Shown: positions 40,097 to 49,278 of the stretch, piece after piece | Layout: each line of letters opens with the position of its first letter | Position numbering within the stretch: position 1 is the first letter of the stretch | Position numbers and translations under genes: made by a program | Notes under the pieces: generated by a model | Database searches by the model: none | Told to the model about the DNA's origin: nothing | The model's input: only the letters and a program-made list of their open reading frames with translations | Source: Trichomonas vaginalis G3 | Lineage: Eukaryota > Parabasalia > Trichomonadida > Trichomonadidae | DNA length: 64,000 nt | Assembly (NCBI RefSeq): GCF_026262505.1 | Contig: NC_067203.1 | Location: forward strand, 21,681,411 to 21,745,410 | Direction: 5' to 3'

Positions 40097-40351
40097 TGCA
40101 CTGAGGTGGCCAGCCTCAGTGCATAGTTGTTTTTGTATTCATTCTTCGTTTTGAACAATTTTGTAATTTGATTTTGTTTTCGCATTTAACTTTGTTATGT
40201 ATTGTATTGATTAATGATACTATCCTATGTATTTCCAACTAGAATATGGTTGGCCAGACCATATTAGGACCATACATAAGATATGCATCAACTAATTTTA
40301 AACCAATTGTGAATTCCATTGAAGGCCATTCAATGGAATCCACAATTGGTT
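40097..40351. repeat. three GGCC-centred hairpins in the hAT 3' region
   Basis: Hairpin 1 (40097-40123): TGCACTGAGG/CCTCAGTGCA with loop TGGCCAG. Hairpin 2 (40243-40265): AATATGGT/ACCATATT with the same loop TGGCCAG. Hairpin 3 (40301-40351): about 22 bp of stem (AACCAATTGTG and ATTCCATTGAA with their complements) around GGCCA. Three unrelated stems share one loop sequence. Confidence 0.75.
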
Positions 40352-40638
40352 TAAGTGTTGCAGTAAGCAACACTACAATTAAAGAAATGAAGTGTTTTAA
40401 AGAAGAATAAATATGATTTTATTCATTAAAATTGAAAGGATAATAATTCAGAAATTTTGAAAGAAAGACGGCTTTTTTTAATTGAGTGATCTGAAATATA
40501 ATCAATAAATATTATCAAATTAAAATAAATAAGAGAATTATATAAAAATGCGTTTTTATTTTGAATAAGAATTCAAAAAATGGTTAAAAGTAAATTGTGG
40601 TTGAGTAGTGATCCAACTGCTCTACCTTAGAGTATTTC

Positions 40639-41492
40639 TCCTTTGATTAATCCTCCTTAGATTAATCCTCCTCAGGTTATCCTCAGTCTATCCTCAGACT
40701 ACTCCTCAGATTATCCTCGAACTACTCCTCAGATTATCCTCAGTCTATCCTCAGACTACTCCTCAGATTATCCTCGAACTACTCCTCAGACTACTCCTCA
40801 GATTATCCTCGAACTACTCCTCAGATTATCCTCAGACTACTCCTCAGATTATCCTCAGTCTATCCTCAGACTACTCCTCAGATTATCCTCGAACTACTCC
40901 TCAGACTACTCCTCAGATTATCCTCAGATTATCCTCAGACTACTCCTCAGATTATCCTCAGTCTATCCTCAGACTACTCCTCAGATTATCCTCGAACTAC
41001 TCCTCAGACTACTCCTCAGATTATCCTCAGATTATCCTCAGACTACTCCTCAGATTATCCTCAGACTATCCTCAGATTATCCTCAGATTATTCTCAGATT
41101 ATCCTTAGACTTGTCCTCAGATTATCCTCGAACTACTCCTCAGACTACTCCTCAGATTATCCTCAGATTATCCTCAGACTACTCCTCAGATTATCCTCAG
41201 ACTACTCCTCAGATTATCCTCAGACTATCCTCAGACTACTCCTCAGATTATCCTCAGTCTATCCTCAGACTACTCCTCAGATTATCCTCGAACTACTCCT
41301 CAGACTACTCCTCAGATTATCCTCAGATTATCCTCAGACTACTCCTCAGATTATCCTCAGACTACTCCTCAGATTATCCTCAGACTACTCCTCAGATTAC
41401 TCCTCAGATTATCCTCAGATTATCCTCAGACTATCCTCAGATTATCCTCAGATTATTCTCAGATTATCCTTAGACTTGTCCTCAGATTATTC
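40639..41492. repeat. CCTCAG satellite inside the hAT element
   Basis: About 850 bp are built from 11- and 12-bp monomers, CCTCAGATTAT, CCTCAGTCTAT, CCTCAGACTACT and CCTCGAACTACT, arranged in longer recurring blocks. Strand asymmetry is strong: the plus strand is pyrimidine-rich with very few G. The open frame at 41111-41473 is only the translation of the repeat. Confidence 0.9.
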
Positions 41493-41597
41493 TTAACACT
41501 TTGCATATAAATCTCTAAATAATTTCTTATAATACTTTCTTTTATTTTTATAAAAATTTTAAAAATTAATATTATTTTTTTCTCTTACTACTTTTAA

Positions 41598-41668
41598 TGA
41601 GTGAAAAAGAGAAAGAGGGGAAAAGAGAGAAAAGAGAAAGAAAAAAAGAGGGGGAAAAAGGGGGCGGC
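41598..41668. repeat. polypurine tract
   Basis: About 70 nt almost purely A and G on the plus strand with several G4-G5 runs (GAGGGGGAAAAAGGGGG). It lies just inside the right end of the hAT element and could adopt triplex or quadruplex-like structure. Confidence 0.7.
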
Positions 41669-41694
41669 GATAATTTTATATTGTTTTGTCTTTT

Positions 41695-41731
41695 GGCCGA
41701 ATGGCGGGTACGAAGTACCCGCCATTCGGCC
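41695..41731. repeat. perfect 17-bp hairpin with GAA loop
   Basis: GGCCGAATGGCGGGTAC pairs perfectly with GTACCCGCCATTCGGCC around GAA. It is GC-rich in an AT-rich setting and lies 60 bp inside the right TIR of the hAT element. Confidence 0.8.
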
Positions 41732-41834
41732 CCAAAAATGGCGTATTATTCTATTTTTAAACGGTCATGGCGTAAAACCGTCGCATCCCTAGCTATATCA
41801 ATATAAAAAGAAATTTTTAAATAGAAATTTGATG

Positions 41835-43055
41835 TTACATCGCAATAAAAACAGAATATAATAAAATACTAGGAGATAAGTGATTATATCGACAAATATT
41901 CATTGAAGGACAATACATAAATGATTGATCTATCATATTATAGCATGCATACTCATGACATATATAATTTCTGTCAATAATTTGGCAACCTAATAATTTA
42001 GTCAAAGTTTTTGAGAAATAATCTGAAACATGTATTCTTATATCTGTGTTTTTTAAAGAAATTGAATTAAAAGTGTTTAATCCGCAATAATATATATCAG
42101 TTATTTTGGTATTTTCAAATGCACTGATTTGTATACTGTTAACTTTTGGAGGAAGGACTAATTCGTTGATATTTGTAAAGGAGAAACAGACTATATCAAT
42201 ACTTTCAAGGAGAGGTGGTAAAATCACTGTTTTTAATTTAAAAAATTCATAAAATATTGCATCAAATATTGATGTTGCTCTGGCACAGCTTAAATCTACA
42301 TATTCAAGATTATTGCAACTACGGAACGCATAACTTGCAATGAATTTTAGAGGAATCGTTAGAGTGAAATTAATAAATGAAGTACTCGAAAATCCCCTGG
42401 CAGAAGAAGTTCTCGTTATTGTTGGAAGAATATCTGGAAAATAGTTGGATGGATATCCAATCAAAGTTTTGTAATCCTTACTATAAAGTACTCTATTATT
42501 GACGCAAAAATAAGGACTTTCTGAGAAGAATTCTTCTAAATAATAGCAGCGAATAAAAGCTCCAAGTGCAATTTCTTTACATGATTTTGGTATCGTAATG
42601 TTTTTAAGTTTTGTTAAGAAAAACATATGGGATGTAATAACTTCTAAGCTATCTGGAAAAACAATGTTAGCAATTTCTGATGAATGAAAATGACACACGC
42701 CGCTGAATGTTTTGATTTTTATTTCAGAAAAGTTAGCAAACACGCAAGAGGAACTTGCAAAAGCATAAGTCCCGATTTGTATTACATTCTTGGGACATAT
42801 AAATTCGGATATTTTGGATAGGCAAAATGCATAAGAACCGATGAATTGAATGGTATCAGGCAGTTTAATATTGGTGATGTTACATTTAAAGAATGCATAA
42901 TTACCAATAGATATTACTTTTTTAGAATTAACATTAGATGGAATTTCAAAAGTTCCTTTAAGATCTGAAATACATGGATTCTCCCCGTCTCCAACCTGTA
43001 TAGAGTCTGTATCATAATCAACATATTTAAACTGGGGACTCTCAATTTGACTCAT
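41835..43055 (-). CDS. BspA-like leucine-rich repeat protein (LRR_5 / TpLRR)
   Basis: Protein of 406 residues from the BspA-like family, greatly expanded in trichomonads and linked with surface display and adhesion. It consists of about 10 TpLRR-type repeats of 22-24 residues, for example VISIGNYAFFKCNITNIKLP, IQFIGSYAFCLSKISEFICP and CKEIALGAFIRCYYLEEFF, with the family hallmark of (I/S)xxxAFxxCxxL. The motif NRVLYSKDYKTLIGYPSNY is typical of these proteins. I see no signal peptide (start MSQIESPQFKY) and no clear transmembrane anchor, although the last residues (SILLYSVFIAM) are hydrophobic. The frame is whole with a plain ATG. The gene ends 36 bp from the hAT target duplication. Confidence 0.88.
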   Translation of the reverse strand: MSQIESPQFKYVDYDTDSIQVGDGENPCISDLKGTFEIPSNVNSKKVISIGNYAFFKCNITNIKLPDTIQFIGSYAFCLSKISEFICPKNVIQIGTYAFASSSCVFANFSEIKIKTFSGVCHFHSSEIANIVFPDSLEVITSHMFFLTKLKNITIPKSCKEIALGAFIRCYYLEEFFSESPYFCVNNRVLYSKDYKTLIGYPSNYFPDILPTITRTSSARGFSSTSFINFTLTIPLKFIASYAFRSCNNLEYVDLSCARATSIFDAIFYEFFKLKTVILPPLLESIDIVCFSFTNINELVLPPKVNSIQISAFENTKITDIYYCGLNTFNSISLKNTDIRIHVSDYFSKTLTKLLGCQIIDRNYICHEYACYNMIDQSFMYCPSMNICRYNHLSPSILLYSVFIAM

Positions 43056-43264
43056 GAAAAACTTTACACTCTTATATCATTTTGACAAAATGTATCAATT
43101 TTTTTTGTTATTAAATGGTTTTCGATGCTGAATATAATTTACAAGTTTTTAATAATTATTATTAATTAAATTTCAACCATATTAATTTTGAATTAAAAAT
43201 GTACGTTTGATAAAAACAACAACATCAAATGTACATTAGACACAATAGTTATAGATCCCTAATT

Positions 43265-43995
43265 AATACCAACGGAAATTGAAGAAATAATTATTAATGA
43301 CCAAATTGATAAATTTAAAGAATATATAACTCATAATTCTGTAGATGATACTGATGTACGTGTTCCCTACTGGACGATTACACCTCTTATTGCTTCTGCG
43401 TATTTTGGATCAGTCAATATTTTTAACTTTCATCATATTTGTTTATATCAAGAAATTTCATCATTCTTCACGATTTATTCAATTATTGGAGGAAATATTG
43501 ATATTATTAATGAATGTACAAAGAATCAAGCAGTTGATATTAATGATCTTCCTGAGATAATTAAATCATATGGCAATAAATACTTTGATTATATTTTTGA
43601 TCATAACCTTTTTGATGTTAATGGCTTTCTTTTAGATGATGTCATTGAGTCTATATGTAAATCGTTAAACATGAAAGAAGTCTTAAATTTGTTCGAAAAA
43701 GATGAAGGTTCGATTGTTCCATAATGTAGAGTGTTTCCAATTATAGAACTTCTCAAGAATGAAAATGTTGATCTTTATAAGATTGATAAAATGAGTCGAA
43801 ATCTTCTTCATTATTCAGCAATGTCTAATAACATTGATGTATGTGAGTTTTTATTAAGTTCTACCAAAATACACATCAATGCACAAGAAATTACCGATAC
43901 GACAGCTCTTCATTTTGCAGCAATATATAATCCCAAGGAAATATTAGAGATATTACTTGAGGTTGATGTAAATATAAATGCAGTTAGTATACATA
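43265..43995 (+). pseudogene. DUF3447/ankyrin protein relic, cut by the Polinton
   Basis: The plus strand encodes the end of a DUF3447-type region (EEIIINDQIDKFKEYITHNS, then YFGSVNIFNF), then a linker (DINDLPEIIKSYGNKYFDYI) and ankyrin repeats (SRNLLHYSAMSNNIDVCEFL, TTALHFAAIYNPKEILEILL). The 5' half is missing, no ATG is in frame, and at least one frame change (near 43430) and a TAA (43722-43724) interrupt it. Homology ends near 43985-44000, in the middle of a repeat, exactly where the Polinton terminal sequence begins. The gene was therefore probably decayed or was being lost when the element entered; the right-hand remainder would lie beyond the element, outside this window. Confidence 0.75.
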
Positions 43996-43999
43996 TCAT

Positions 44000-44187
44000 G
44001 TGTACGGAGGTACTGCGCACCTACTTACCCATTATATGTGAATTTGACACTTTACAAAACCATTAACGTATATTTTACAACACAAACGACAACACTAACT
44101 TAACCTTAAATATTTATAAAGCCACCAACCACTTCACCTCAATAACGTTTTCACAAACGACTTCACTACTGTAAAAAATAAACGTTC
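44000..44187. repeat. left terminal region of the Polinton
   Basis: A compact inverted stretch (GGTACTGCGCACC) is followed by AT-rich sequence up to the first gene. The exact terminal base cannot be set without the partner end. Confidence 0.5.
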
Positions 44188-44514
44188 TCACTTACAAAAG
44201 TATTGCAACTCTTCCCATTGCTGTGCTTCACACAATAGTTCATATTCTTCAGTATCGCTGCTGTCGCTCCAATCGTCAGAGTCAAAGTCACTGTCAAAAT
44301 AAATGTTAGTAAGTTTTGACAAAGCTAATGAAACACGTTTACCGTTTGTATCGTATGCTTGTATAAACTTTCCATTCTTCATTCCTTCATAAACGCTCAA
44401 ACTAACTTTACCCTTTCTCCCTCGTATCTGATAGAATGTATTTTCACGAGGAACGAAGAACAAATTCTTGAACTCATGACCGTTGTAGTTTGTTATCTCA
44501 ATAGTTTTCATCAT
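44188..44514 (-). CDS. small Polinton protein, acidic C-terminus
   Basis: 108 residues. The N-terminal 65 residues are beta-rich (IEITNYNGHEFKNLFFVPRE, GKVSLSVYEGMKNGKFI). Next is a very acidic Ser/Asp run (DSDFDSDDWSDSSDTEEYE) and a short helix. Function not recognised; it looks whole. It is the first gene inside the left end of the element. Confidence 0.6.
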   Translation of the reverse strand: MMKTIEITNYNGHEFKNLFFVPRENTFYQIRGRKGKVSLSVYEGMKNGKFIQAYDTNGKRVSLALSKLTNIYFDSDFDSDDWSDSSDTEEYELLCEAQQWEELQYFCK

Positions 44515-44759
44515 TTATTTAAAAATAAAATAAAAAATAAACTTAAAAATTAATGATATCACCACCCTCACACGTATGAAAACATAGCACAAAAATAAAT
44601 TTAGGTGAAGTGGTGAGATCTCACCTCTTTTTTCACCCTGTTGAATTCATTGCTTTATAACTCTCTTCCTTGGTTTCTTTTTAGTTGCTTTCTTCACGTC
44701 TGTCTCCAACTTGACTGTCTTTCTTCTTCGTCCATAATGATACCAGTTACTTCCACCAG

Positions 44760-45173
44760 TCAATGGGTCAAATGGTCGTTCATAAGGGTTTCCATACATT
44801 CCATAAGGACCATACGGAAAACTACTGGTGGAGAAGAAACATTTTCTTTAGTTCCATCGACTCTATTTAAATGCATTGTTTCACCTTTCATCTGGGCATT
44901 AAAGTCTTTTGCGTGTTTTGCAAACTCATCGTCCTTTCCTAAAGCATTTTCTGACTCAGTCGCAACCAAATTGGATGCTTTATTTATGAGCCCTATTTTA
45001 TTTAATCTTAACTTCTTTGCAACCCAGCCTCCAATCTTCCCTTTATTTGCATCTAATGTCTTTGAAACCCTTCCTCCACTCATTTTATTTACTGCGTCAT
45101 AAGCTCCAAGTGCTTTTGCTCCAAATGCTAATGCTTTTGTTCCCATTGCGCCTAAAGCTGCCCAAGCTACCAT
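44760..45173 (-). CDS. small Ala/Gly-rich hydrophobic protein, possible minor virion component
   Basis: 137 residues. The N-terminus is Ala/Gly-rich and amphipathic (MVAWAALGAMGTKALAFGAK), as in small membrane-active or minor capsid proteins of Polintons, adenoviruses and virophages. The middle is basic (GKIGGWVAKKLRLNKIGLIN). The assignment to a virion role rests on composition and position only. The opposing plus-strand frame is a shadow. Confidence 0.5.
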   Translation of the reverse strand: MVAWAALGAMGTKALAFGAKALGAYDAVNKMSGGRVSKTLDANKGKIGGWVAKKLRLNKIGLINKASNLVATESENALGKDDEFAKHAKDFNAQMKGETMHLNRVDGTKENVSSPPVVFRMVLMECMETLMNDHLTH

Positions 45174-45299
45174 TTACCCATATTAAAATCATCTCTCTTC
45201 AATATTATCTCATAAAAGTTCTCGTTACTGGAGAAAGTCAATGAAACATAAGCGTTCTCACGGGCTTCGCCCCTCACTGCTTTGCGGTCTATCTAACTT

Positions 45300-46276
45300 A
45301 TTTCTTAATCATCTATACGCTTCAAAATGTCTGAACAATTGCTAACATCTTCTACAACAGTTATTTCATCATGAATGACCTTCAAAAACAAGCTCATTTA
45401 ATATGCTATTAAAATCATCTCATAATGAGTCCATCCTTTCCGTCTTTGGGTAGCACAACATCTTCATTGAAGAAGGTTCGACAAGTCTTATGTTAAACTT
45501 ACTGACAAAGTTTGTTATACTATAATGCTTTGGCGGCGAATAATATGTAGTTTGAAAGACATAATATAGATTCTTCAGCAAATTCACTTATACTGGATTT
45601 TATAACAATGTTCTCACGAGACCAAATACCACCAATTGACAATCTTGTAAGCAATCCTGCTGAACCTTCTACTGTAAATCGTGATCGAGTAACATTCCAC
45701 GAAGGTCATCTATTGACATCGTTGAGTCACTGTATTTAAATATTTTTCTTAAGCAATCGTCATTATCTAACCATGCAATAGTTTGAAGTTTTCATTCGAA
45801 TATACATCTGCTTCATTAAATGTAAACCAACTTCTTTGCAGAGATGACTTTAAAATCTATTGAGTTTGTTTCAAATTATATGCTATGGTAACTTCTGAGG
45901 TAATGGATGTCCTTCCGCAGTCAGTGTTTCTCACTACCGTTTGAAGCTTTGTATTAAAAACTTTCATGTCATCTCCTGTATCTAAGTTCACAATACACAG
46001 CAACAGGGAAACTATCTTGCTTCTTTGTTTCATCATTATACCTCAAAAACATTAAAGTTCTTCAATAATATTGTTCTTCCTGCTGGAATACTTCGAACCT
46101 GTCTGATTTCAATAGCTTTCTCACCTCCTACATACTCTACCCAGTGTCTTGGATATTCATAGTATACTGACTTTCTTGAATTTTGGTTTAGGTTTCATCT
46201 AACATGTTCATAGTATATCTTTATACTCTTGTCAGTTAGACTCGGTGCTATGTTCTGAATATTTCTGACTTGCATT
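45300..46276 (-). pseudogene. decayed Polinton gene, possibly a minor capsid protein
   Basis: Coding traces on the minus strand start with MQVRNIQNIAPSLTDKSIKI and continue with YPRHWVEYVGGEKAIEIRQV. Downstream traces persist in several frames to about 45.3 kb. The gene is broken, with several breaks. A penton/minor capsid identity is a guess from its place beside the packaging ATPase. Confidence 0.4.
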
Positions 46277-46291
46277 TTTAATGGAGATAAA

Positions 46292-47179
46292 ATGAAGCAT
46301 TTAATACATGACGTAGATGAAGACATGAATGAAACTACAGACAAACTTAACTCTTCCTTATTCTTCCTTTCAGCAAAGATTATGAGTTCTGTTTCAAATG
46401 GTGTTATTTCTATTGTGGAAAGATGGGTTCAGGTAAGACATTTAACCTCATTCGTCATATACTCATAACAGAACGTTTAGGAAATGACTCATATTATGAC
46501 CAAATCATTATATCAGCAACTTCAGACTCTATGGACTCAACAGCGAAAACATTTATGTCAAAAGTTCAAGCCTCTGTCGTTAAAGTTCCAGACAGTGAAC
46601 TCATTGAATTTCTTCAACGTTACATTCGACGTAAGAGGAAATATTATGCCATCGTTGAATTATATACAGTCAGGAATGCAAAAGACTTCTGAGGAGATGG
46701 AAAGAAATTATTGACAAACACCACTTACGTCAGTACTCAGGAGTTTACGATATGAAACGACTGACAAACTACATTCTATCAAAACTTTCAAAATACCCCT
46801 TCAAAAAATATCCTCAAACACTCTGCTCGTTTGCGACGACTTCGCCGGAAAAGGTTTAGTTTCAAAGCCTGACTCACCATTAGCTAACATCATAACTAAA
46901 GTCAGACATTACCATTTAACTGTAGCAATACTTATGCAACATGGAGGTTTTTTAGCTTTAAACATAAAACGTCTCATAACTGACTTCGTTATCTTTCAAG
47001 GTTTCTCACGCTATGACATTGAACTCATTTGGAAACAGTCAGGTATAACATTACCTTTTGAAGAAATTTGGGAAGCATATAAGTCTCTCATCTCTCCTCG
47101 TTCATACCTTGAGATTCATATCATGACTAATACCATTAAAGTCAAAAATATTCCATGGGAACGACCAACATTGTTTTAA
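46292..47179 (+). pseudogene. Polinton packaging ATPase (FtsK/HerA-like), broken
   Basis: The Walker A motif is visible (MGSGKTFNLIRHIL), and a Walker B-type LVCDDFAGKG follows about 130 codons later, with the C-terminal conserved region HYHLTVAILMQHGGF. These mark the genome-packaging ATPase of the Polinton/adenovirus/NCLDV lineage. Length is near that expected (about 290 codons). The gene is broken, about three breaks. Confidence 0.75.
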
Positions 47180-47544
47180 AGTTTAACCTTCAATTGACTG
47201 ATGGTAAACAAATTCCATGCATCTCTGTCGCCATTTCTGTTAATATTTTTGCTGTCATTCATATCATCCACTTCCCCATCCGTTAGCTTTTGAGGATATG
47301 CGTTAGAATAGCTGTTCTTAAATGAAGGCTTTTCACCTTTGAGAGCATAAACTCTATAACTTTCTGCATACTTTATGTTTGAACCTCCTGAGCCATCATT
47401 GACATAAATTTTTATAGGCTTCCACCCTTTGTTCATGTTCCTGCTTCTTCCCTTAGCTCTTTTGTTCAGTAGTTCTACATCTTTATACACAGCACCTGTC
47501 TCAGTGAATTCAACAATATTTTCATTCGTTAGCTTTACATTCAA
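47176..47544 (-). CDS. Polinton hypothetical protein
   Basis: 122 residues, looks whole. Mixed alpha/beta and basic in the middle (KRAKGRSRNMNKGWKPIKIY), with a Gly/Ser patch. No family recognised. It overlaps the end of the ATPase by a few bases, convergently. Confidence 0.5.
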   Translation of the reverse strand: MNVKLTNENIVEFTETGAVYKDVELLNKRAKGRSRNMNKGWKPIKIYVNDGSGGSNIKYAESYRVYALKGEKPSFKNSYSNAYPQKLTDGEVDDMNDSKNINRNGDRDAWNLFTISQLKVKL

Positions 47545-47604
47545 AACCCTTGTCCGAGTATATTGTTCATTTCATACATATAAAAGGTTTTTATTCTATA
47601 TGAA

Positions 47605-48213
47605 ATGAGAAGCAAATCCATCTTAGCTGGTGCCGTTAATGTTCCAATTGAACCAACATCAAATGTTGACTCACGAACGACAAACAATATTGTCATAAAG
47701 AACTATAGTTCAGAGTGTTTGAAAGAACCAGAACCAGAGCTGAAATCCGGTGAATTTAAACACAGCTTCAAACGCTAACGCTACATCAGATGTTAAGTTA
47801 GAGTATCCACCACTGGACCAAATTCTTTCAAGAGAAGCCAACGACAACCCTTACACAAATGCTCAAACAAATCCTTCAGATAACGTAGACCATTACCTTC
47901 TTCAGTTATACCAAACAATTTTACTCAAAGACGATAAGAAGCTTTTGACAAATCTTATATAAGCAAGAACCAAATAATTCTAACAAAGGAGGACCTTGAA
48001 AATGTTATATCACGAATAACAGGGAAACAATGTGTCATTGACTATCTCGACCCTGAAATCGAATGCTGTGGTCAAACGCCACCATTCATGAAAATAGGTA
48101 ACATCCGCATCATTGAAACACCAGGAACTACAGGAGTTTTAAGTATAAATATTCGAACGAGTATACAAAACTTTCAAACAGAATATAAACTTTTGTTTGA
48201 AATATGTTTTTAG
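47605..48213 (+). pseudogene. Polinton hypothetical gene, broken
   Basis: A plus-strand coding trace begins at ATG 47605 (MRSKSILAGAVNVPIEPTSN) and continues in changing frames (VKLEYPPLDQILSREAND, LENVISRITGKQCVIDYL) to TAG 48211-48213. Broken, about two or three breaks. No family recognised. Confidence 0.45.
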
Positions 48214-48281
48214 TAAATTAAAGCAGTCAGGAGGGCTCTTTGAGGCCATCTTGGCGCTTTGCGCCGTCAGTCAAAAAAATT

Positions 48282-48524
48282 TCAAGTTAGCAATTTGTAA
48301 TATCTATCCAAAACTTCTTCAACAGTATCGAACTCATCTTCATAATGCAAACCTAATCTTATTGACTTGGTGCAGTTTTCACTAACACAATATTTTTCTG
48401 TTCTCTTGACTGACATAACTAATTCATTTGTTTCATCAAACAGCAACAACCAAAGTTCATGACCTAATACATAACATTCATACTTTATATTTTTAGCTCT
48501 GAGTTCTCTTGTAAGCTGTTGCAT
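48282..48524 (-). CDS. small Polinton hypothetical protein
   Basis: 80 residues, open, with balanced composition (HELWLLLFDETNELVMSVKR). It overlaps the 3' end of the next minus-strand gene by about 40 bases in another frame. No family recognised. Confidence 0.4.
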   Translation of the reverse strand: MQQLTRELRAKNIKYECYVLGHELWLLLFDETNELVMSVKRTEKYCVSENCTKSIRLGLHYEDEFDTVEEVLDRYYKLLT

Positions 48525-49261
48525 TTAATATTTTCTAAAAAGTCAACTTCAACAGTCATTCGCACTGGTGCCTTCAGTTCTACAGGCTCTCCTTGAAAGT
48601 CAACAAGTCTGAATTGCATGTCTTTCAAATTATGAGGACTAATGCGAACCCATTTACCTAAATGAGTTGCTATGACAGGAACGTTTGGAATGAACATTGA
48701 ATTGACTGCATAACAGAAGGATTTATATTCTACTGAACCTTTACTATTAACTCCTGAAATGCCTGTGACATTAGCTATTTTAGACTCAATGTACAAACAA
48801 TTACCATAACATACGTATGGAACAGATTTCATCTCAATCGTTTTGTCAACACTTTTCAAAGGAAATGTCATATGGTATGCACCCAAAAGAAGTTGTACTC
48901 TATGACTCATTCTTGGTATCTTAAACTCCTTCGCATAACTGAACTTCAAAACTCCTGCAATAAGTTTAACATTCATTAAGTTTTCTTCGTTATCCTTGTT
49001 TATTGTAGTATTTATGAGAGCATTTAACACTCCAGCTAATGTTTCCATCTTATATTCTACATTATTGTGAAATCTTATTTCGTGCTTCTTTCCATCTATT
49101 TCAATCTCCATGAAATCTGTTTCATCTGTTATAACGAATGAAGCGATAGTATTGAAGTCAACCATTCTGAATGCAAGCGCCTCATTCTGTAGACCTAAGT
49201 TTGTTTGTAGCTTTACTGTCCCGTATTCGTTTGGGTCTGTACTTTGCAAATAGAACAACAT
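48485..49261 (-). CDS. Polinton beta-rich protein, candidate virion component
   Basis: 258 residues when started at ATG 49261 (MLFYLQSTDPNEYGTV); an upstream ATG at 49294 would overlap the divergent fibre gene, so the inner start is preferred. The protein is beta-rich with alternating hydrophobic strands (ALAFRMVDFNTIASFVITDE, RISPHNLKDMQFRLVDFQGE). It looks whole. A minor capsid or penton-base role is possible by position next to the fibre gene, but no signature proves it. Confidence 0.55.
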   Translation of the reverse strand: MLFYLQSTDPNEYGTVKLQTNLGLQNEALAFRMVDFNTIASFVITDETDFMEIEIDGKKHEIRFHNNVEYKMETLAGVLNALINTTINKDNEENLMNVKLIAGVLKFSYAKEFKIPRMSHRVQLLLGAYHMTFPLKSVDKTIEMKSVPYVCYGNCLYIESKIANVTGISGVNSKGSVEYKSFCYAVNSMFIPNVPVIATHLGKWVRISPHNLKDMQFRLVDFQGEPVELKAPVRMTVEVDFLENIKCNSLQENSELKI

Positions 49262-49278
49262 TTTATTCTCATTAAAAT

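Larger units (their letters stand above)
37454..41791 (+). mobile_element. hAT DNA transposon, 4.34 kb, with decayed transposase
   Basis: The ends are TAGGGATGCG (37454-37463) and its reverse complement (41782-41791), flanked by a perfect 8-bp target duplication GCTATATC (37446-37453 and 41792-41799). Pairing continues loosely inward, both ends having ACGCCAT and GACCG. Several GCGTA/TACGCC copies lie near the left end and are likely transposase-binding sites. The interior holds the transposase relic (38037-40026), three GGCC-centred hairpins (40097-40351), a CCTCAG satellite (about 40639-41492), a polypurine tract (41598-41668) and a 17-bp hairpin near the right end. TIR start, 8-bp duplication and transposase domains all agree on hAT. 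Confidence 0.93.

Noticed and set aside
41111-41473. 120-codon open frame rich in SSDYPQ/TTPQIILR.
   Set aside because: It is a direct translation of the CCTCAG satellite; every frame without stops would look similar.
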